IMG/VR virus record: IMGVR_UViG_3300029827_000044
Location: 1 to 24,588 of that record
Source of the DNA: a virus
Strand: one strand, 5' to 3'
Length of the DNA stretch: 24,588 nucleotides
The position numbers and the translations under genes were made by a program. Below the pieces are notes generated by a model. That model was not told the DNA's origin, ran no database searches, and saw only the letters and a program-made list of their open reading frames with translations. Numbering within the stretch: the stretch's first letter is position 1; every line of letters starts with the position of its first letter. Of the stretch, positions 1 to 8,369 are shown piece after piece.

Positions 1-1338
1 ATCAGAATCAGCGGAACAGGACAAAGCGGAGATGACTTCACAACAGCAGCTATAGGTGCAGGAGTAATTGACATCCCTTCAGCTTATTGGATCATGGGAG
101 TTGTAGAGAATAGAGATGACCTGATTATCTATACTGAGCGAGAAACTTGGGTCATGAAATATACTGGAAACGACATAGTTCCATTCATAATTGACCGCAT
201 AGATTCAAGTCGTGGGTGTGGTGCTCCATTCTCCCCAATATCTTACCTTAATTTAACCAAAGCTTATTCACAGTATGGATTTACTATTACAGACGGCTAT
301 CAAGTTCAAAGAAATGATGAAAAAATACCTGATTTTGGGATGGAAAAGATTGATCAAGACAATTTCGACGCTTGCTTTTCAGGAGTGGTCGATGATGACA
401 ATAATCATATCCTACTTTATCCGACTCCTGGGGAACAAGTAAGCAATCAGATCTTAGTCAACAACTATGATGAAAATACATTCGCAATATTCAAAGTGCC
501 TGGAAATTGTGCAGGTCAGTACTTCACTTCATTCGATATTGATTGGGATTATACTCTAAAATATAAGACATGGAAAGAGTTTGCTGCTGCTTATGCAACA
601 TGGAATGAAATCGGGTTCAGTGCTGGATCTCCTATCTCAGTACTGGGTGGACATGAAGGGGAACTATGGAGATTTTCAGCATCTGATAGCGAAGATAATC
701 CCCTCCACATCTGGAATGTCACTACGGTCTCGAGCGATCCTGATCCTCTCTTGTTAGAAATCACTCTAGATCATCACAACTTTACAACATCGGATAGTGT
801 ATTTTTCGCTGGAGTTTCTGGAGCTACTGAGATTAATAATAAAGTCGCATATGTCACTTCTGTGGTCGATAGCAATACTGTCCGAGTTCAGTTCAATGAT
901 GACAATCCTGTATCAATAACCGCCTATATAAGTGGTGGTACAATATCAAGAACCATTCCATTCGAATTTATCACCAAGAATTTCAATCCATTTAGCGATC
1001 AAGGTATGAAAGTTCGATGCGGATATATCTATCTCTATGTTGAAGCTACTCAAACACTCTCGACTGATTTAAGGGGAAATCCAGAACAAACAATCCTCGA
1101 TATCGAAGTTTTCGCTAATGATGAGGAAACTCCAACGCAAGTCACATCACTCGACTTCTCTCTACAAGCCAGTATGCAAAACATACAGGGTAAGATTTCA
1201 TATAAGGTCTGGAGGAAAGTATTCATTAACCAGAATGCCCGAATGATCCAGTTTAAATTTTCCAATAAACAGCCTGGTACAAGGGTGAAAATTCACGCTA
1301 TTGAACCTGGCTTTAAACCTGGGGGAAGAATGATATGA
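1..1338 (+). CDS. Packaged-DNA stabilisation / tail-tube-associated protein, 3' part
   Basis: The frame is open from base 1, so the gene starts left of the window; the first ATG at 94 is internal. 445 residues are visible. The segment around window residues 34-75 (LIIYTERETWVMKY, then SRGCGAPFSPIS and a TDGYQV stretch) follows the pattern of podovirus stabilisation proteins, in which repeated beta-propeller-like strands include a conserved 'G.vap.s' turn. Residues about 245-318 look like an inserted ubiquitin-activating-E1 FCCH-type beta domain (DHHNF...VFFAGVSGATEINN...YISGG), a module often found in phage tail proteins. The C-terminal 120 residues are beta-rich. The stop overlaps the next start in ATGA. 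In the family the protein seals the portal after packaging. The family call is from pattern recognition; a tail-tube B-like protein is the main alternative. Confidence 0.6.
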   Translation: MRISGTGQSGDDFTTAAIGAGVIDIPSAYWIMGVVENRDDLIIYTERETWVMKYTGNDIVPFIIDRIDSSRGCGAPFSPISYLNLTKAYSQYGFTITDGYQVQRNDEKIPDFGMEKIDQDNFDACFSGVVDDDNNHILLYPTPGEQVSNQILVNNYDENTFAIFKVPGNCAGQYFTSFDIDWDYTLKYKTWKEFAAAYATWNEIGFSAGSPISVLGGHEGELWRFSASDSEDNPLHIWNVTTVSSDPDPLLLEITLDHHNFTTSDSVFFAGVSGATEINNKVAYVTSVVDSNTVRVQFNDDNPVSITAYISGGTISRTIPFEFITKNFNPFSDQGMKVRCGYIYLYVEATQTLSTDLRGNPEQTILDIEVFANDEETPTQVTSLDFSLQASMQNIQGKISYKVWRKVFINQNARMIQFKFSNKQPGTRVKIHAIEPGFKPGGRMI

Positions 1339-1610
1339 GTAGATTAACAACAAGATACAATTGGGGTCAGGAACTTGGAAAAGATAATCCTGAGCTTTAT
1401 CGTCAACTAAATGATGTATATACAGATATTTCGATGAATGCTAATGGTAAAGCTGGCAAGATAAATATGACTTCCGATCCGTCAGCTAGCTCACCAACGA
1501 ATAAGAATTTTGACATCGGAGATATTTGGGTTCGCACCGATACAAATTCAGCCTGGATGTTAACGAGTAGAACAACAGCAGAAGCAGTCACATGGACTAT
1601 AATTACATAG
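1335..1610 (+). CDS. Small virion/tail-associated protein
   Basis: 91 aa, starting in a 4-bp ATGA overlap with the stabilisation-type gene, so probably translationally coupled. The C-terminal half carries a GDIWVRTDTNSAWML...VTWTII segment. This 'GDlWvdt.....y.......W' pattern is the short beta module common in phage fibre and baseplate proteins, and weaker forms occur in the fibre genes at 6424 and 9322. The N-terminal half (LGKDNPELYRQLNDVYTDIS) looks helical and could be an attachment or trimerisation stretch. Position in the virion operon supports a structural role; the specific function is unknown. Confidence 0.7.
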   Translation: MSRLTTRYNWGQELGKDNPELYRQLNDVYTDISMNANGKAGKINMTSDPSASSPTNKNFDIGDIWVRTDTNSAWMLTSRTTAEAVTWTIIT

Positions 1611-1620
1611 GGAGATAAAT

Positions 1621-2154
1621 ATGGCTTATCGTTTAAATGAACAAGGTGAAGAAGTTGGATATGGAAATACTTTAAGTTTTCTAGAACCAGATAAACTTTC
1701 TTCATTGTCTCCAGAACAACAACAGATTTTTCAGCAATTGACCCAGGCTCTAGGTGGAGGGGGTGGTGCATTTGGAGATTTATTTGGATTCGATCCTGAG
1801 AAGGTAAGAGAACAATACACAAAGCAATATGCTGAACCTGCATATCAACAATTCCAAGAGCAGACAGTCCCAGGTATCACAGGAGCTTTTAGGGGTAAAA
1901 ATTTGCAGAATTCTAGTTATGCTGGTGGAGCTCTAGCTAAAGCAGGAACTGATGTTCAGAGCAACCTCAATGCTCAATTGGCAGGAATGATGTCTAATGC
2001 CGAACAGCAATCTTTGCAACGAAAGCAAGGTGGACTTAATCAATTATTAAACATGCAGACCTTTGCTTACCAAGCTAGTCCTCTAATGCAGATGTTAAAT
2101 GCATTATCAGAAGGAGCAGGGAAGGCGGCAGGTAAAGCAGCATTCGGGGGGTAG
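1621..2154 (+). CDS. Probable internal virion / DNA-ejection protein (small)
   Basis: 177 aa with a clear Shine-Dalgarno (gggagataaatATG). It is rich in Gln, Ala and Gly: a Gly run near residue 46, then an REQYTKQYAEPAYQQFQEQTVPG stretch read as a helix, an FRGKNLQNSSYAGGALAKAG segment and an alanine-rich C-terminus. The order 'Y...y..pay..f.e...p.i...f.g.....Ss..ggal' is typical of small alpha-helical proteins lying before the large ejection proteins of podoviruses. No signal peptide or enzyme motif is seen. The gene follows in series and is 2 bp from the next start. Role inferred from composition and position. Confidence 0.6.
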   Translation: MAYRLNEQGEEVGYGNTLSFLEPDKLSSLSPEQQQIFQQLTQALGGGGGAFGDLFGFDPEKVREQYTKQYAEPAYQQFQEQTVPGITGAFRGKNLQNSSYAGGALAKAGTDVQSNLNAQLAGMMSNAEQQSLQRKQGGLNQLLNMQTFAYQASPLMQMLNALSEGAGKAAGKAAFGG

Positions 2155-2156
2155 AT

Positions 2157-3158
2157 ATGCCAGCAGTACAAGTAGTAGATATGCCAAGCTGGGGTTCAGC
2201 CCTTGGTAAATTTGGGAATGAATTTCTTGGCGGTTATGCAGAGAACGTTAAGAAAACTGGGAAGGAAGATGCCCTTCAAGACATGCTTGCTGATGTACAA
2301 AAACGTAAAGAAGCAGGAGAAAGTGATGAAGATATTATGATGTCAATCATGACAGCTAAGAATGTTCCCTTTCAAGAGAGAAAGTCAGCCTCTGATATTT
2401 ATGCTCAGTCGTCCAAGAATAAGGCTACCTTAGAAGCTAAAAAATTGGAACAAGCTCAGAAGCAAGAAGAATTTAATATTAAGAAGAAACAAAAAGATCG
2501 TGAACTAGATATTAAACAAGAAGCTGAGAGAAATAAAACTAAACCTTTGACTCCTTACGAGAAGAAGAGGCAAGAATTGTCAGCTAAGGAGCAAATTGAT
2601 ATATTTAAAGAGACTGCAAAGGTAGATTCAGCTCTTAGAGATATGCAACACATTGGGGCTTTGATTGAGGAGACTACAGGGACAGGGACTTTCAATTTGC
2701 AGAAGCGCAATCAGCTTGCATTAGCATCAGCAGCAGCACTAGAACCTATCCTTAAGATCTACAATCCTACTGGTCAAGTATCTGGAGTTAAGCTCGCTTG
2801 GATCAATGACAACTTTAGGATTAGTAATAACGAATCTAGATGGGCACAGAGAGGTAAACAGATAGAGATGACTAAACTTCTTTCTGAGCAAAAAAGACGA
2901 TTGCAACAAAGGCAACAACTTGTCGATGAATGGAATGGTAATCCTCCAATGAATGTTCTGAGAGAATTTGATAATGAATCTGAAAAGATTTATGATGATG
3001 TTATCGGATGGAATGAAGAATCGGCAAAGAGGGGAATCTATAATGAAGCTCCCAGTCAGATCCAAGAACAATTAAAGAATGCCCCAAAGGACAAGGTTAT
3101 TAATGGTCCAGAAGGTAAAAAATACAAATGGGTGGAAGATAAATGGGTCCAGATTTAG
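2157..3158 (+). CDS. Probable internal virion protein, coiled-coil
   Basis: 333 aa. A short N-terminal segment (MPSWGSALGKFGNEFLGGY) is followed by a long charged helical region, about residues 35-150, very rich in Lys, Glu and Gln and almost certainly coiled-coil. A second helical block (about 225-260) contains QRGKQIEMTKLLSEQKRRLQ. The extreme C-terminus, GPEGKKYKWVEDKWVQI, is a short beta tail typical of phage virion-associated proteins. The last 16 bp overlap the start of the 844-aa gene. Composition and position fit an ejected or internal virion protein; no enzymatic motif is visible. Confidence 0.6.
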   Translation: MPAVQVVDMPSWGSALGKFGNEFLGGYAENVKKTGKEDALQDMLADVQKRKEAGESDEDIMMSIMTAKNVPFQERKSASDIYAQSSKNKATLEAKKLEQAQKQEEFNIKKKQKDRELDIKQEAERNKTKPLTPYEKKRQELSAKEQIDIFKETAKVDSALRDMQHIGALIEETTGTGTFNLQKRNQLALASAAALEPILKIYNPTGQVSGVKLAWINDNFRISNNESRWAQRGKQIEMTKLLSEQKRRLQQRQQLVDEWNGNPPMNVLREFDNESEKIYDDVIGWNEESAKRGIYNEAPSQIQEQLKNAPKDKVINGPEGKKYKWVEDKWVQI

Positions 3159-5677
3159 GAACGCTCCCTGCGGGGTTTTCATTTGCCGAAGACGAGGAAG
3201 AAGTTGAAGATATTGGCGAACTTCCAGAGGGATTCTCTATTGCTGAAGAAAAATCTTTATATGAAGGAATTAAGCCTCTTTTTGAACTTTCTGATCTAAG
3301 TGAAGATGAAGATAAATCTTGGTGGTCAAAAATGGCTGATTCCTTTGGAAGATCACTTGCCATGCAGTCTCAAATTAGTGGTGGTGGAGGACCTCAAGCA
3401 TTACCAGTTTATGCGGAAGCTGGAAAATCTTTAGCTAGTGGTGCGTCATTAGGTCTAAGTGAAAATATTCCAGGAATGAAACCAGTTGATATTTCTACAC
3501 TACCAGAAGATGAAAGGGCTGGAATTGAAGCTGTGCAAGGAATGACAAAACTTACTGGTGAGTTTGCTCCCGTTGCTGGGCTGATGAAGATTTTCAAGCT
3601 TCCAGGTTTAGTTGGTGAAGGAGCGAGTCTTGGGCAAAAAGCTGTCAATTCATTATTCAATATTGCAAAGGCTGGCGGTGTAGGAGCCTCAAAGAACGCC
3701 ATAGAGGACATATTTAAAGGTAAGATGCCTAACCCTAGCGACATGATCGAACACGGTGCTTCCTGGGCAGCTATTGACGCTGTATTGCAAACTGGAGGAG
3801 CTGGTATAAGAGCAATCAAGGGTCTCCTGGAAAAAAATATCGAGGCTGGTGCAAACCCTTACGAACTAATTAACAAAATTTCACGAGGGTTAGAGGAAAA
3901 TGGGGTTAATCTTGAAAAGATCGAGGATGTGTCAGAATCGGTGTTCTCAACGCTCCGAAAGGAAACTGAATTAGCAGAGGAGATTGCTGCTAACTCACAG
4001 GTTAAAGGTCAAAAGCTCCGAGATCGAAAAGTTGAGAAAAAGTTCTGGGATGACATCAAAACTGAAGTTCCCGAAGAAATTGAAGCTCCTAGCCTAAAAA
4101 GTAAGTTGAAGGATATTGAAAGAGAGAAAGTCTCTACAGAGCAATTAGATCAAATAGCTGAAAGGGCAGAGTCAAGTCAAGACCTTGGTGAAAGCGTGCA
4201 ATCTGACATCAAAAGAAGAGTTAAAGCTGCAAAAGATGAATACAAACCTCGATATGACCTTGTCGCTGAAGCTACTACCGAAATGACCCCAAATGCAAAT
4301 TCCGTAGTGAGAAAGGCATATGACAAGTTTGATAAGATTCGTGGAACATTCAGGACGACTCCAGAAGATTACAGTAAAACCTTGGGAATCGTCGAGAATT
4401 TAATGCGAGATCTTGGGGGGATTTTTGAGGTTTCTCAAAATGGAACAATAAAATCTCTCACTGCTACAAATCCAATAACTTTTGAAAAACTAATGGAGCT
4501 TGGCAGGAGAAGTGGCAGTTTAGCGAAATATGGAAATATTAACCCTGCTATCCGAGATATTGTCAAAGATGTTAACCAGCAAATCAAATCAATGATAAGA
4601 GAAGAGCTGAAGCCTCAACCCGAACTTTATAAAATGTGGACTGAAGCTGAAAAGATCTTTATGGAGAAGGCTAAAACTTTCGACAACCCAATCATAAAGA
4701 AGATCCGAAATCCGAATTTCAAGACTGAAGACATATCCAAAATGATCAAAAAACCAAGTGATCTTCAAAAGGTTAAAGAGGCTGTTTCCCCTCAGCAATA
4801 CAAAGAGATTCAAAGAGAGCTTCTGGAAGAAATGAATGGTATGAAGTCGGATAAGGCTGAGAAGTTTTATCGTGAAATGAAGCGACATTTGGATGAAGAT
4901 TCAAGGAAGCTTGCTGATGAGATAATTTTATCTAAAAAGCCTATTAATAAAATGACTAGTATGGATAAGAATAAAGAACTCGAAAGATGGGTTACCAATA
5001 AAATTAACCAGCCTGCTAAGTCTCGAGATTTGGCTGGTATGTGGAATGATAAGGCAGGAAACGCGCGGATAAGAGAGGCGATAAAGGATAACCCTAATAA
5101 GAAAGAGATTATTGAGTATCTTCAAAATCAAAAGATCCAATCAGCATCGAAGAAATGGGTCAATGATAGTGGGAAATTATCCGCTAGGGAGATAAAAGAC
5201 TGGTTAAGTAACCCACAAAACAGAAAGGCTATCGAAGATGTCGCTGGCAAAGACGGACTTAAATTTATTGATGATGTGGCTAACTTCCAAAAGAAATCAT
5301 CACAAAGACTCAAGGTTTACAATAAATTAAAAGATAAGCCACTAAAGGAATTTACACCTCCTTCCAAGCGTGGAGATGAAATCATTGAGAAGTTTAAGAC
5401 TAAGGTTGAAAAGGAAAAATATCCTTTCGCAACAAAAGCTCAAGATCTTTGGGATAATCTAGGTGAAGGTGCAAAAGACATAATAACATTGTTCGGCTTG
5501 TTTAAATTTGGTGTGTATAAAACTTTGATGGGTAGAAAGGCTGCACCGATACTACTAAGGATAGCTAAAAATCCAAGACTAAGGAATGTATTCAGAAAGG
5601 CAATGGACAGTAAGAATAGCAACCCTTGGGTTATCTATGGATTATGGAAGAATCTTGATATTGAAAATGAAGATTAA
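3143..5677 (+). CDS. Large internal virion / DNA-ejection protein
   Basis: 844 aa, the largest gene here. The N-terminus has two copies of a short motif, LPAGFSFAE and LPEGFSIAE (about residues 7 and 28), resembling the 'LP.GF.l' repeats often seen at the front of phage virion-associated proteins. A mildly hydrophobic Gly/Ala stretch (about 140-215) could contact membrane. The rest is long charged helix, and near the C-terminus (about 775-800) a hydrophobic patch, DIITLFGLFKFGVY, is followed by basic residues. I see no lysozyme or transglycosylase signature. The ATG is preceded by a purine-rich ggtggaagataa and lies inside the preceding gene. Inferred role: protein ejected with the DNA to build the translocation channel. 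Confidence 0.6.
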   Translation: MGPDLGTLPAGFSFAEDEEEVEDIGELPEGFSIAEEKSLYEGIKPLFELSDLSEDEDKSWWSKMADSFGRSLAMQSQISGGGGPQALPVYAEAGKSLASGASLGLSENIPGMKPVDISTLPEDERAGIEAVQGMTKLTGEFAPVAGLMKIFKLPGLVGEGASLGQKAVNSLFNIAKAGGVGASKNAIEDIFKGKMPNPSDMIEHGASWAAIDAVLQTGGAGIRAIKGLLEKNIEAGANPYELINKISRGLEENGVNLEKIEDVSESVFSTLRKETELAEEIAANSQVKGQKLRDRKVEKKFWDDIKTEVPEEIEAPSLKSKLKDIEREKVSTEQLDQIAERAESSQDLGESVQSDIKRRVKAAKDEYKPRYDLVAEATTEMTPNANSVVRKAYDKFDKIRGTFRTTPEDYSKTLGIVENLMRDLGGIFEVSQNGTIKSLTATNPITFEKLMELGRRSGSLAKYGNINPAIRDIVKDVNQQIKSMIREELKPQPELYKMWTEAEKIFMEKAKTFDNPIIKKIRNPNFKTEDISKMIKKPSDLQKVKEAVSPQQYKEIQRELLEEMNGMKSDKAEKFYREMKRHLDEDSRKLADEIILSKKPINKMTSMDKNKELERWVTNKINQPAKSRDLAGMWNDKAGNARIREAIKDNPNKKEIIEYLQNQKIQSASKKWVNDSGKLSAREIKDWLSNPQNRKAIEDVAGKDGLKFIDDVANFQKKSSQRLKVYNKLKDKPLKEFTPPSKRGDEIIEKFKTKVEKEKYPFATKAQDLWDNLGEGAKDIITLFGLFKFGVYKTLMGRKAAPILLRIAKNPRLRNVFRKAMDSKNSNPWVIYGLWKNLDIENED

Positions 5678-5745
5678 AGGCTCCAATCATTGAGATACCA
5701 TGACATCAAACTCCACGCAGTGATAAAAAATAGAAACTCTATCAT
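5674..5745 (-). CDS. 23-aa hydrophobic membrane peptide
   Basis: Short ORF whose ATG overlaps the TGA of the 120-aa gene upstream in an ATGA arrangement, with AAGGA 9 nt before it. The peptide (MIEFLFFITAWSLMSW...) is strongly hydrophobic, aromatic-rich and could span a membrane once, with a short polar tail YLNDWSL. Its stop overlaps the last bases of the 844-aa gene on the other strand. Coupling and composition suggest a real gene, for example a small inner-membrane effector, but at this length a chance ORF cannot be excluded. Confidence 0.4.
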   Translation of the reverse strand: MIEFLFFITAWSLMSWYLNDWSL

Positions 5746-6104
5746 AGGAGATCTTCCTTCTCTTTCTCCAAGATATCCGCATGAATCATCTTTACGACCT
5801 TAACAAACTTGCGATAGATTGATTCTTCAGTTTGCTCATTAATATCTTCCATATTCTCAGTCAAGTCAACTGGTACAGCTACTTCATCAGCAGTCATAAT
5901 TGCAAGCATATTTCCAGATGTCATCGCTACGGCATAACGCACATCAACAGGAATATCCCTGATATTCATGCTCTCAACAATATAACTACACATCACAGCA
6001 GACATGCCCATAGACGTAGCGATCATCGAATTTTTCATTTCTTTCGTAGTGAAAAGTTTATTTAGTCGATCATTGAAATCATAATCATCATTTTTCTTAG
6101 TCAT
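5742..6104 (-). CDS. Hypothetical 120-aa protein in HTH cassette
   Basis: Start chosen at 6104 (MTKKNDDY) because gaggaaaaagATG supplies a good ribosome site and the start overlaps the upstream stop by 8 nt (ATGACTAA); the longer reading frame lacks such support. The protein has a polar N-terminus, two Met- and Ala-rich hydrophobic segments (about 23-43, NSMIATSMGMSAVM; about 55-75, YAVAMTSGNMLAIMT) and a charged helical C-terminus (ESIYRKFVKVVKMIHADILEKEKED). The hydrophobic blocks could be buried helices or weak membrane segments. I do not recognise the family. Linkage to the HTH gene suggests it works with or is controlled by that protein. Confidence 0.65.
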   Translation of the reverse strand: MTKKNDDYDFNDRLNKLFTTKEMKNSMIATSMGMSAVMCSYIVESMNIRDIPVDVRYAVAMTSGNMLAIMTADEVAVPVDLTENMEDINEQTEESIYRKFVKVVKMIHADILEKEKEDLL

Positions 6105-6294
6105 CTTTTTCCTCATATGCTTGAGCATGTAATCTTTGAAGTTCTGTGTAAGGTATTCTCCAAGGAGCTTTAATTCCCTCCGACAGCCGAATAGCTTTGA
6201 TTCTACCACTGTCGATCATGCTGTAAACAAGATCCCTCGGAATCTTTAATTTATCTGCAAATTCTTGACATGTTAAAAACTCTAATTCACCCAT
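6097..6294 (-). CDS. Excisionase/MerR-type helix-turn-helix DNA-binding protein
   Basis: 65 aa. Residues 7-23 (LTCQEFADKLKIPRDLV) are a textbook 'lt..e.A..L.ip...v' helix-turn-helix, followed by YSMIDSGRIKAIRL and WRIPYTELQRL, the wing and closing helix of the excisionase (Xis)/AlpA-like/BldC superfamily. agtgAGGAtct precedes the ATG. It heads a minus-strand cassette placed between two plus-strand structural blocks, with its own promoter (6314-6342) containing a GCAAG/CTTGC dyad that could be its operator. Likely a small regulator (autorepressor or late-gene switch) or a recombination directionality factor for the serine recombinase at 17244; the sequence does not decide between these. Confidence 0.75.
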   Translation of the reverse strand: MGELEFLTCQEFADKLKIPRDLVYSMIDSGRIKAIRLSEGIKAPWRIPYTELQRLHAQAYEEKDD

Positions 6295-6309
6295 AGATCC
6301 TCACTTTTA

Positions 6310-6343
6310 TGCAAGTATATGCTTGCCGATGCTTTCCTGCAAG
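6310..6343. promoter_or_regulatory. Possible operator: three GCAAG half-sites
   Basis: GCAAG (6311-6315) and CTTGC (6322-6326) form a dyad over the -10 of the HTH promoter, and a third TGCAAG (6338-6343) overlaps the -35. Placement over the promoter suggests repressor binding, most simply autoregulation by the adjacent HTH protein. Inference from position only. Confidence 0.4.
6314..6342 (-). promoter_or_regulatory. Sigma70-type promoter for the HTH cassette
   Basis: On the minus strand, TTGCAG (6337-6342) is separated by exactly 17 bp from TATACT (6314-6319), 20 bp before the HTH start codon. Both hexamers are close to consensus and no competing gene occupies the stretch. Confidence 0.65.
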
Positions 6344-6423
6344 AGAAAAAAAATAGGTTTACCAATTAAAATAAAGATTTTACAAGGAAGTTAAAGATAA
6401 AAAATTTCTTTATGGGAGAAAAA

Positions 6424-7227
6424 ATGGCTAACCAATCAAAAATTAAAAGAGCGATAGGAGTTGGTGAATCTTCAATCGAAGTTTTTCCACAACCAGTAAT
6501 TGCTTCTAGAGCACCCACAAATTCTGACACAGATTATCCAGTAGGTCAAAAGTGGATCTGGTTAAATCAAGAATACACATTCAATAAAGCAGGTACATGG
6601 ATTATCGTTCCAAGTTCTCCTGCAACACTCACTGATCATGCCGTCTTAGTTGGTGGTGGAACTTCTGTGATTGATCCTATTGCTGTGGGAACGAATGGAC
6701 AAGTATTAATTGGTTCCACGGGGGCTGATCCAGCATTCGCAACAATAGGATCTGCGAATACTTCGATTGCTGCAACATTGGGAGCGGGCACACTAAGCCT
6801 AGATGTCGATGAATCCTATCTACAAACTGCAACGATCACGGTGAGCACAGCAGAACTTTTAGCTCTTGCTACTACTCCAAAAGAATTAGTCGCAGCTCCT
6901 GGAGCTGATAAGATCGTGGAGTTCCTTGGCGCTAAATTAATCCTTAACTACAACTCAATTCAGTACACAGAAGCTGGCGACAACATGGGTATCAAATACA
7001 CGGATGCCTCTGGTGTTCAGGTTTCGGATACAATTGAATGTACAGGATTCATTGATCAAGCTGCTGATACAGTAACCAGTGCAGTACCTATCAAAGATGC
7101 GATTGTAGCTGCTGCTGGATGTGTAAACCAAGCACTAGTTTTAGATAACTTAAATGCCAACTTTGCGGCTGGCAACTCTGAAATGTTTGTGCAAGTGAGA
7201 TATAGAATCATCACTGCTGGCTTGTAG
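6424..7227 (+). CDS. Tail fibre / receptor-binding-type virion protein A
   Basis: Start taken at 6424, because GGAG lies 5 nt before that ATG; the ATG at 6412 has no ribosome site. 267 aa. After a short N-terminus comes a YPVGQKWIW...GTWIIVP module, then the fibre motif DHAVLVGGG...VGTNGQVLIGSTGADPAFATIG. The second half (about 140-267: TAELLALATTPKELVAAPGADKIVEF ... MGIKYTD ... NSEMFVQVRYRII) matches a beta-sandwich domain found widely in phage virion proteins. First gene of the fibre block after the minus-strand cassette; no confident promoter is seen. Fibre, spike or head-decoration roles all remain possible. Confidence 0.65.
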   Translation: MANQSKIKRAIGVGESSIEVFPQPVIASRAPTNSDTDYPVGQKWIWLNQEYTFNKAGTWIIVPSSPATLTDHAVLVGGGTSVIDPIAVGTNGQVLIGSTGADPAFATIGSANTSIAATLGAGTLSLDVDESYLQTATITVSTAELLALATTPKELVAAPGADKIVEFLGAKLILNYNSIQYTEAGDNMGIKYTDASGVQVSDTIECTGFIDQAADTVTSAVPIKDAIVAAAGCVNQALVLDNLNANFAAGNSEMFVQVRYRIITAGL

Positions 7228-7235
7228 GAGGAACT

Positions 7236-7502
7236 ATGACTCAGAAGCAAACAACTAAAGATTACACATTAGCCGAGATCCGTGGGGATCTTGGCATGTT
7301 CCTTGAGAAGCGTATGTCTTACTCTGGAGATAACATCGAGTATGTAGGATATAATAGAGAAGCAAATGCAACTACTACTGATACATCTTGGTTCATAATT
7401 AAAAATACTTATTCTGGAAGTAATATTACTCGTTACCAACTGCCTGACAGTGGACCACAGTTTAAATATGCTTGGGACTCTAGAGCTACTTATTTCACTT
7501 AA
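7236..7502 (+). CDS. Small conserved phage virion-region protein
   Basis: 88 aa with a strong Shine-Dalgarno (GGAGGaactATG). The pattern 'eYvGya..ga.t....W.Ikk.tYsGsniT......s...f.y.WDsRa...' (IEYVGYNREANATTTDTSW, FIIKNTYSGSNITRYQLPD, YAWDSRATYF) is one I recognise from small proteins next to tail-fibre or structural genes in many phages; their function is not established. No signal peptide or membrane segment. Here it sits between two fibre genes. Confidence 0.75.
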   Translation: MTQKQTTKDYTLAEIRGDLGMFLEKRMSYSGDNIEYVGYNREANATTTDTSWFIIKNTYSGSNITRYQLPDSGPQFKYAWDSRATYFT

Positions 7503-7511
7503 GGAGAGTTA

Positions 7512-8360
7512 ATGCCATACGAATATAATCCTTTCACTAACAATTTAGATGATACGGGTGTAATAAATACTGCTGATGTAGTTGGGCCTGGAACAGCTGT
7601 GATCGACAGTTCGTTAGTTCGATGGGATGGAATAACGGGAACTTCCATAAAAGGGTCGGTAGCAACTTTAGATGATTCTGGAAATCTTGTTGTAAGTAGT
7701 ATTGCCCTCACGACGGATTTGGCTGTTGGTGATGGTGGATCTGGAAGGGCTTCGGCAACTGCCTATGCAGTAATTTGTGGAGGTACAACAAGTTCAGGAG
7801 CACATCAATCTATAGCTTCCGTGGGGACTTCAGGACAAGTTCTTACATCGAATGGAGCTTCAGCATTACCCACATTTCAAAATGCCTCTGGCGGTGGAGT
7901 TGTAGTTCAACAAATTAGAAATGCAACCAGTGCATTAACGATCAATTCTACGATATTACCATGGGACGATACAATTCCGCAACAGACTGAAGGAGATGAG
8001 ATATTGACTGTTTCAATAACTCCTACATCAGCTTCGTCAGTTTTAGTTATTGAGGCTACTTGCATGGGATCAATTGATGGTGTTGAGAGAAAAATGGGTA
8101 TGGCTATATTCAGAGATTCTACTAGTGATGCGATAGCTGCTACTTCACTAAATGCTTCGGCAGATACTTCGGTATCAGATTATTCAATGTCTGGATCAAT
8201 CAAAACATATGTTTCAGCCACAAGCACTTCACCCACTACATTTAAATTAAGAGTCGGCAATGAAGTCGGAGCAGGGAGTTCCGTCAATGGATATACTACT
8301 GGTCGCATTTATGGGGGTGTAGCAAATACTAGCCTTTTCGTTACTGAATATTCAACATAA
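7512..8360 (+). CDS. Tail fibre-type protein B
   Basis: 282 aa, ribosome site aaGGAGagttaATG. The N-terminus MPYEYNPFTNNLDDTG is the 'M...yNPFtgnLD' cap seen on many phage fibre proteins and is shared with the next gene, so it is probably the attachment peptide. Next come SSLVRWDGITGTSIKGS and a GDGGSGRASATAYAVICGG...GTSGQVLTSNGASALPTFQ motif (about 75-130), the classic fibre shaft repeat. The C-terminal half (about 135-282) is a Thr/Ser-rich beta domain ending in GRIYGGVANTSLFVTEYST. Likely a homotrimeric fibre or spike. Confidence 0.7.
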   Translation: MPYEYNPFTNNLDDTGVINTADVVGPGTAVIDSSLVRWDGITGTSIKGSVATLDDSGNLVVSSIALTTDLAVGDGGSGRASATAYAVICGGTTSSGAHQSIASVGTSGQVLTSNGASALPTFQNASGGGVVVQQIRNATSALTINSTILPWDDTIPQQTEGDEILTVSITPTSASSVLVIEATCMGSIDGVERKMGMAIFRDSTSDAIAATSLNASADTSVSDYSMSGSIKTYVSATSTSPTTFKLRVGNEVGAGSSVNGYTTGRIYGGVANTSLFVTEYST

Positions 8361-8369
8361 GGAATAATA

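Noticed and set aside
1403-1843. 146-aa minus-strand ORF across two virion genes
   Set aside because: Spans the junction of two well-formed plus-strand genes, has no ribosome site, and its translation shows no recognisable fold.
5700-5735. Minus-strand terminator after the 120-aa gene
   Set aside because: ATAGA/TCTAT followed by T residues is only a 5-bp AT stem and lies inside the 23-aa ORF; too weak to call.
5832-6065. Plus-strand ORF opposite the 120-aa gene
   Set aside because: His/Ser/Arg-rich translation typical of an antisense shadow; no ribosome site; the minus-strand gene is better supported.
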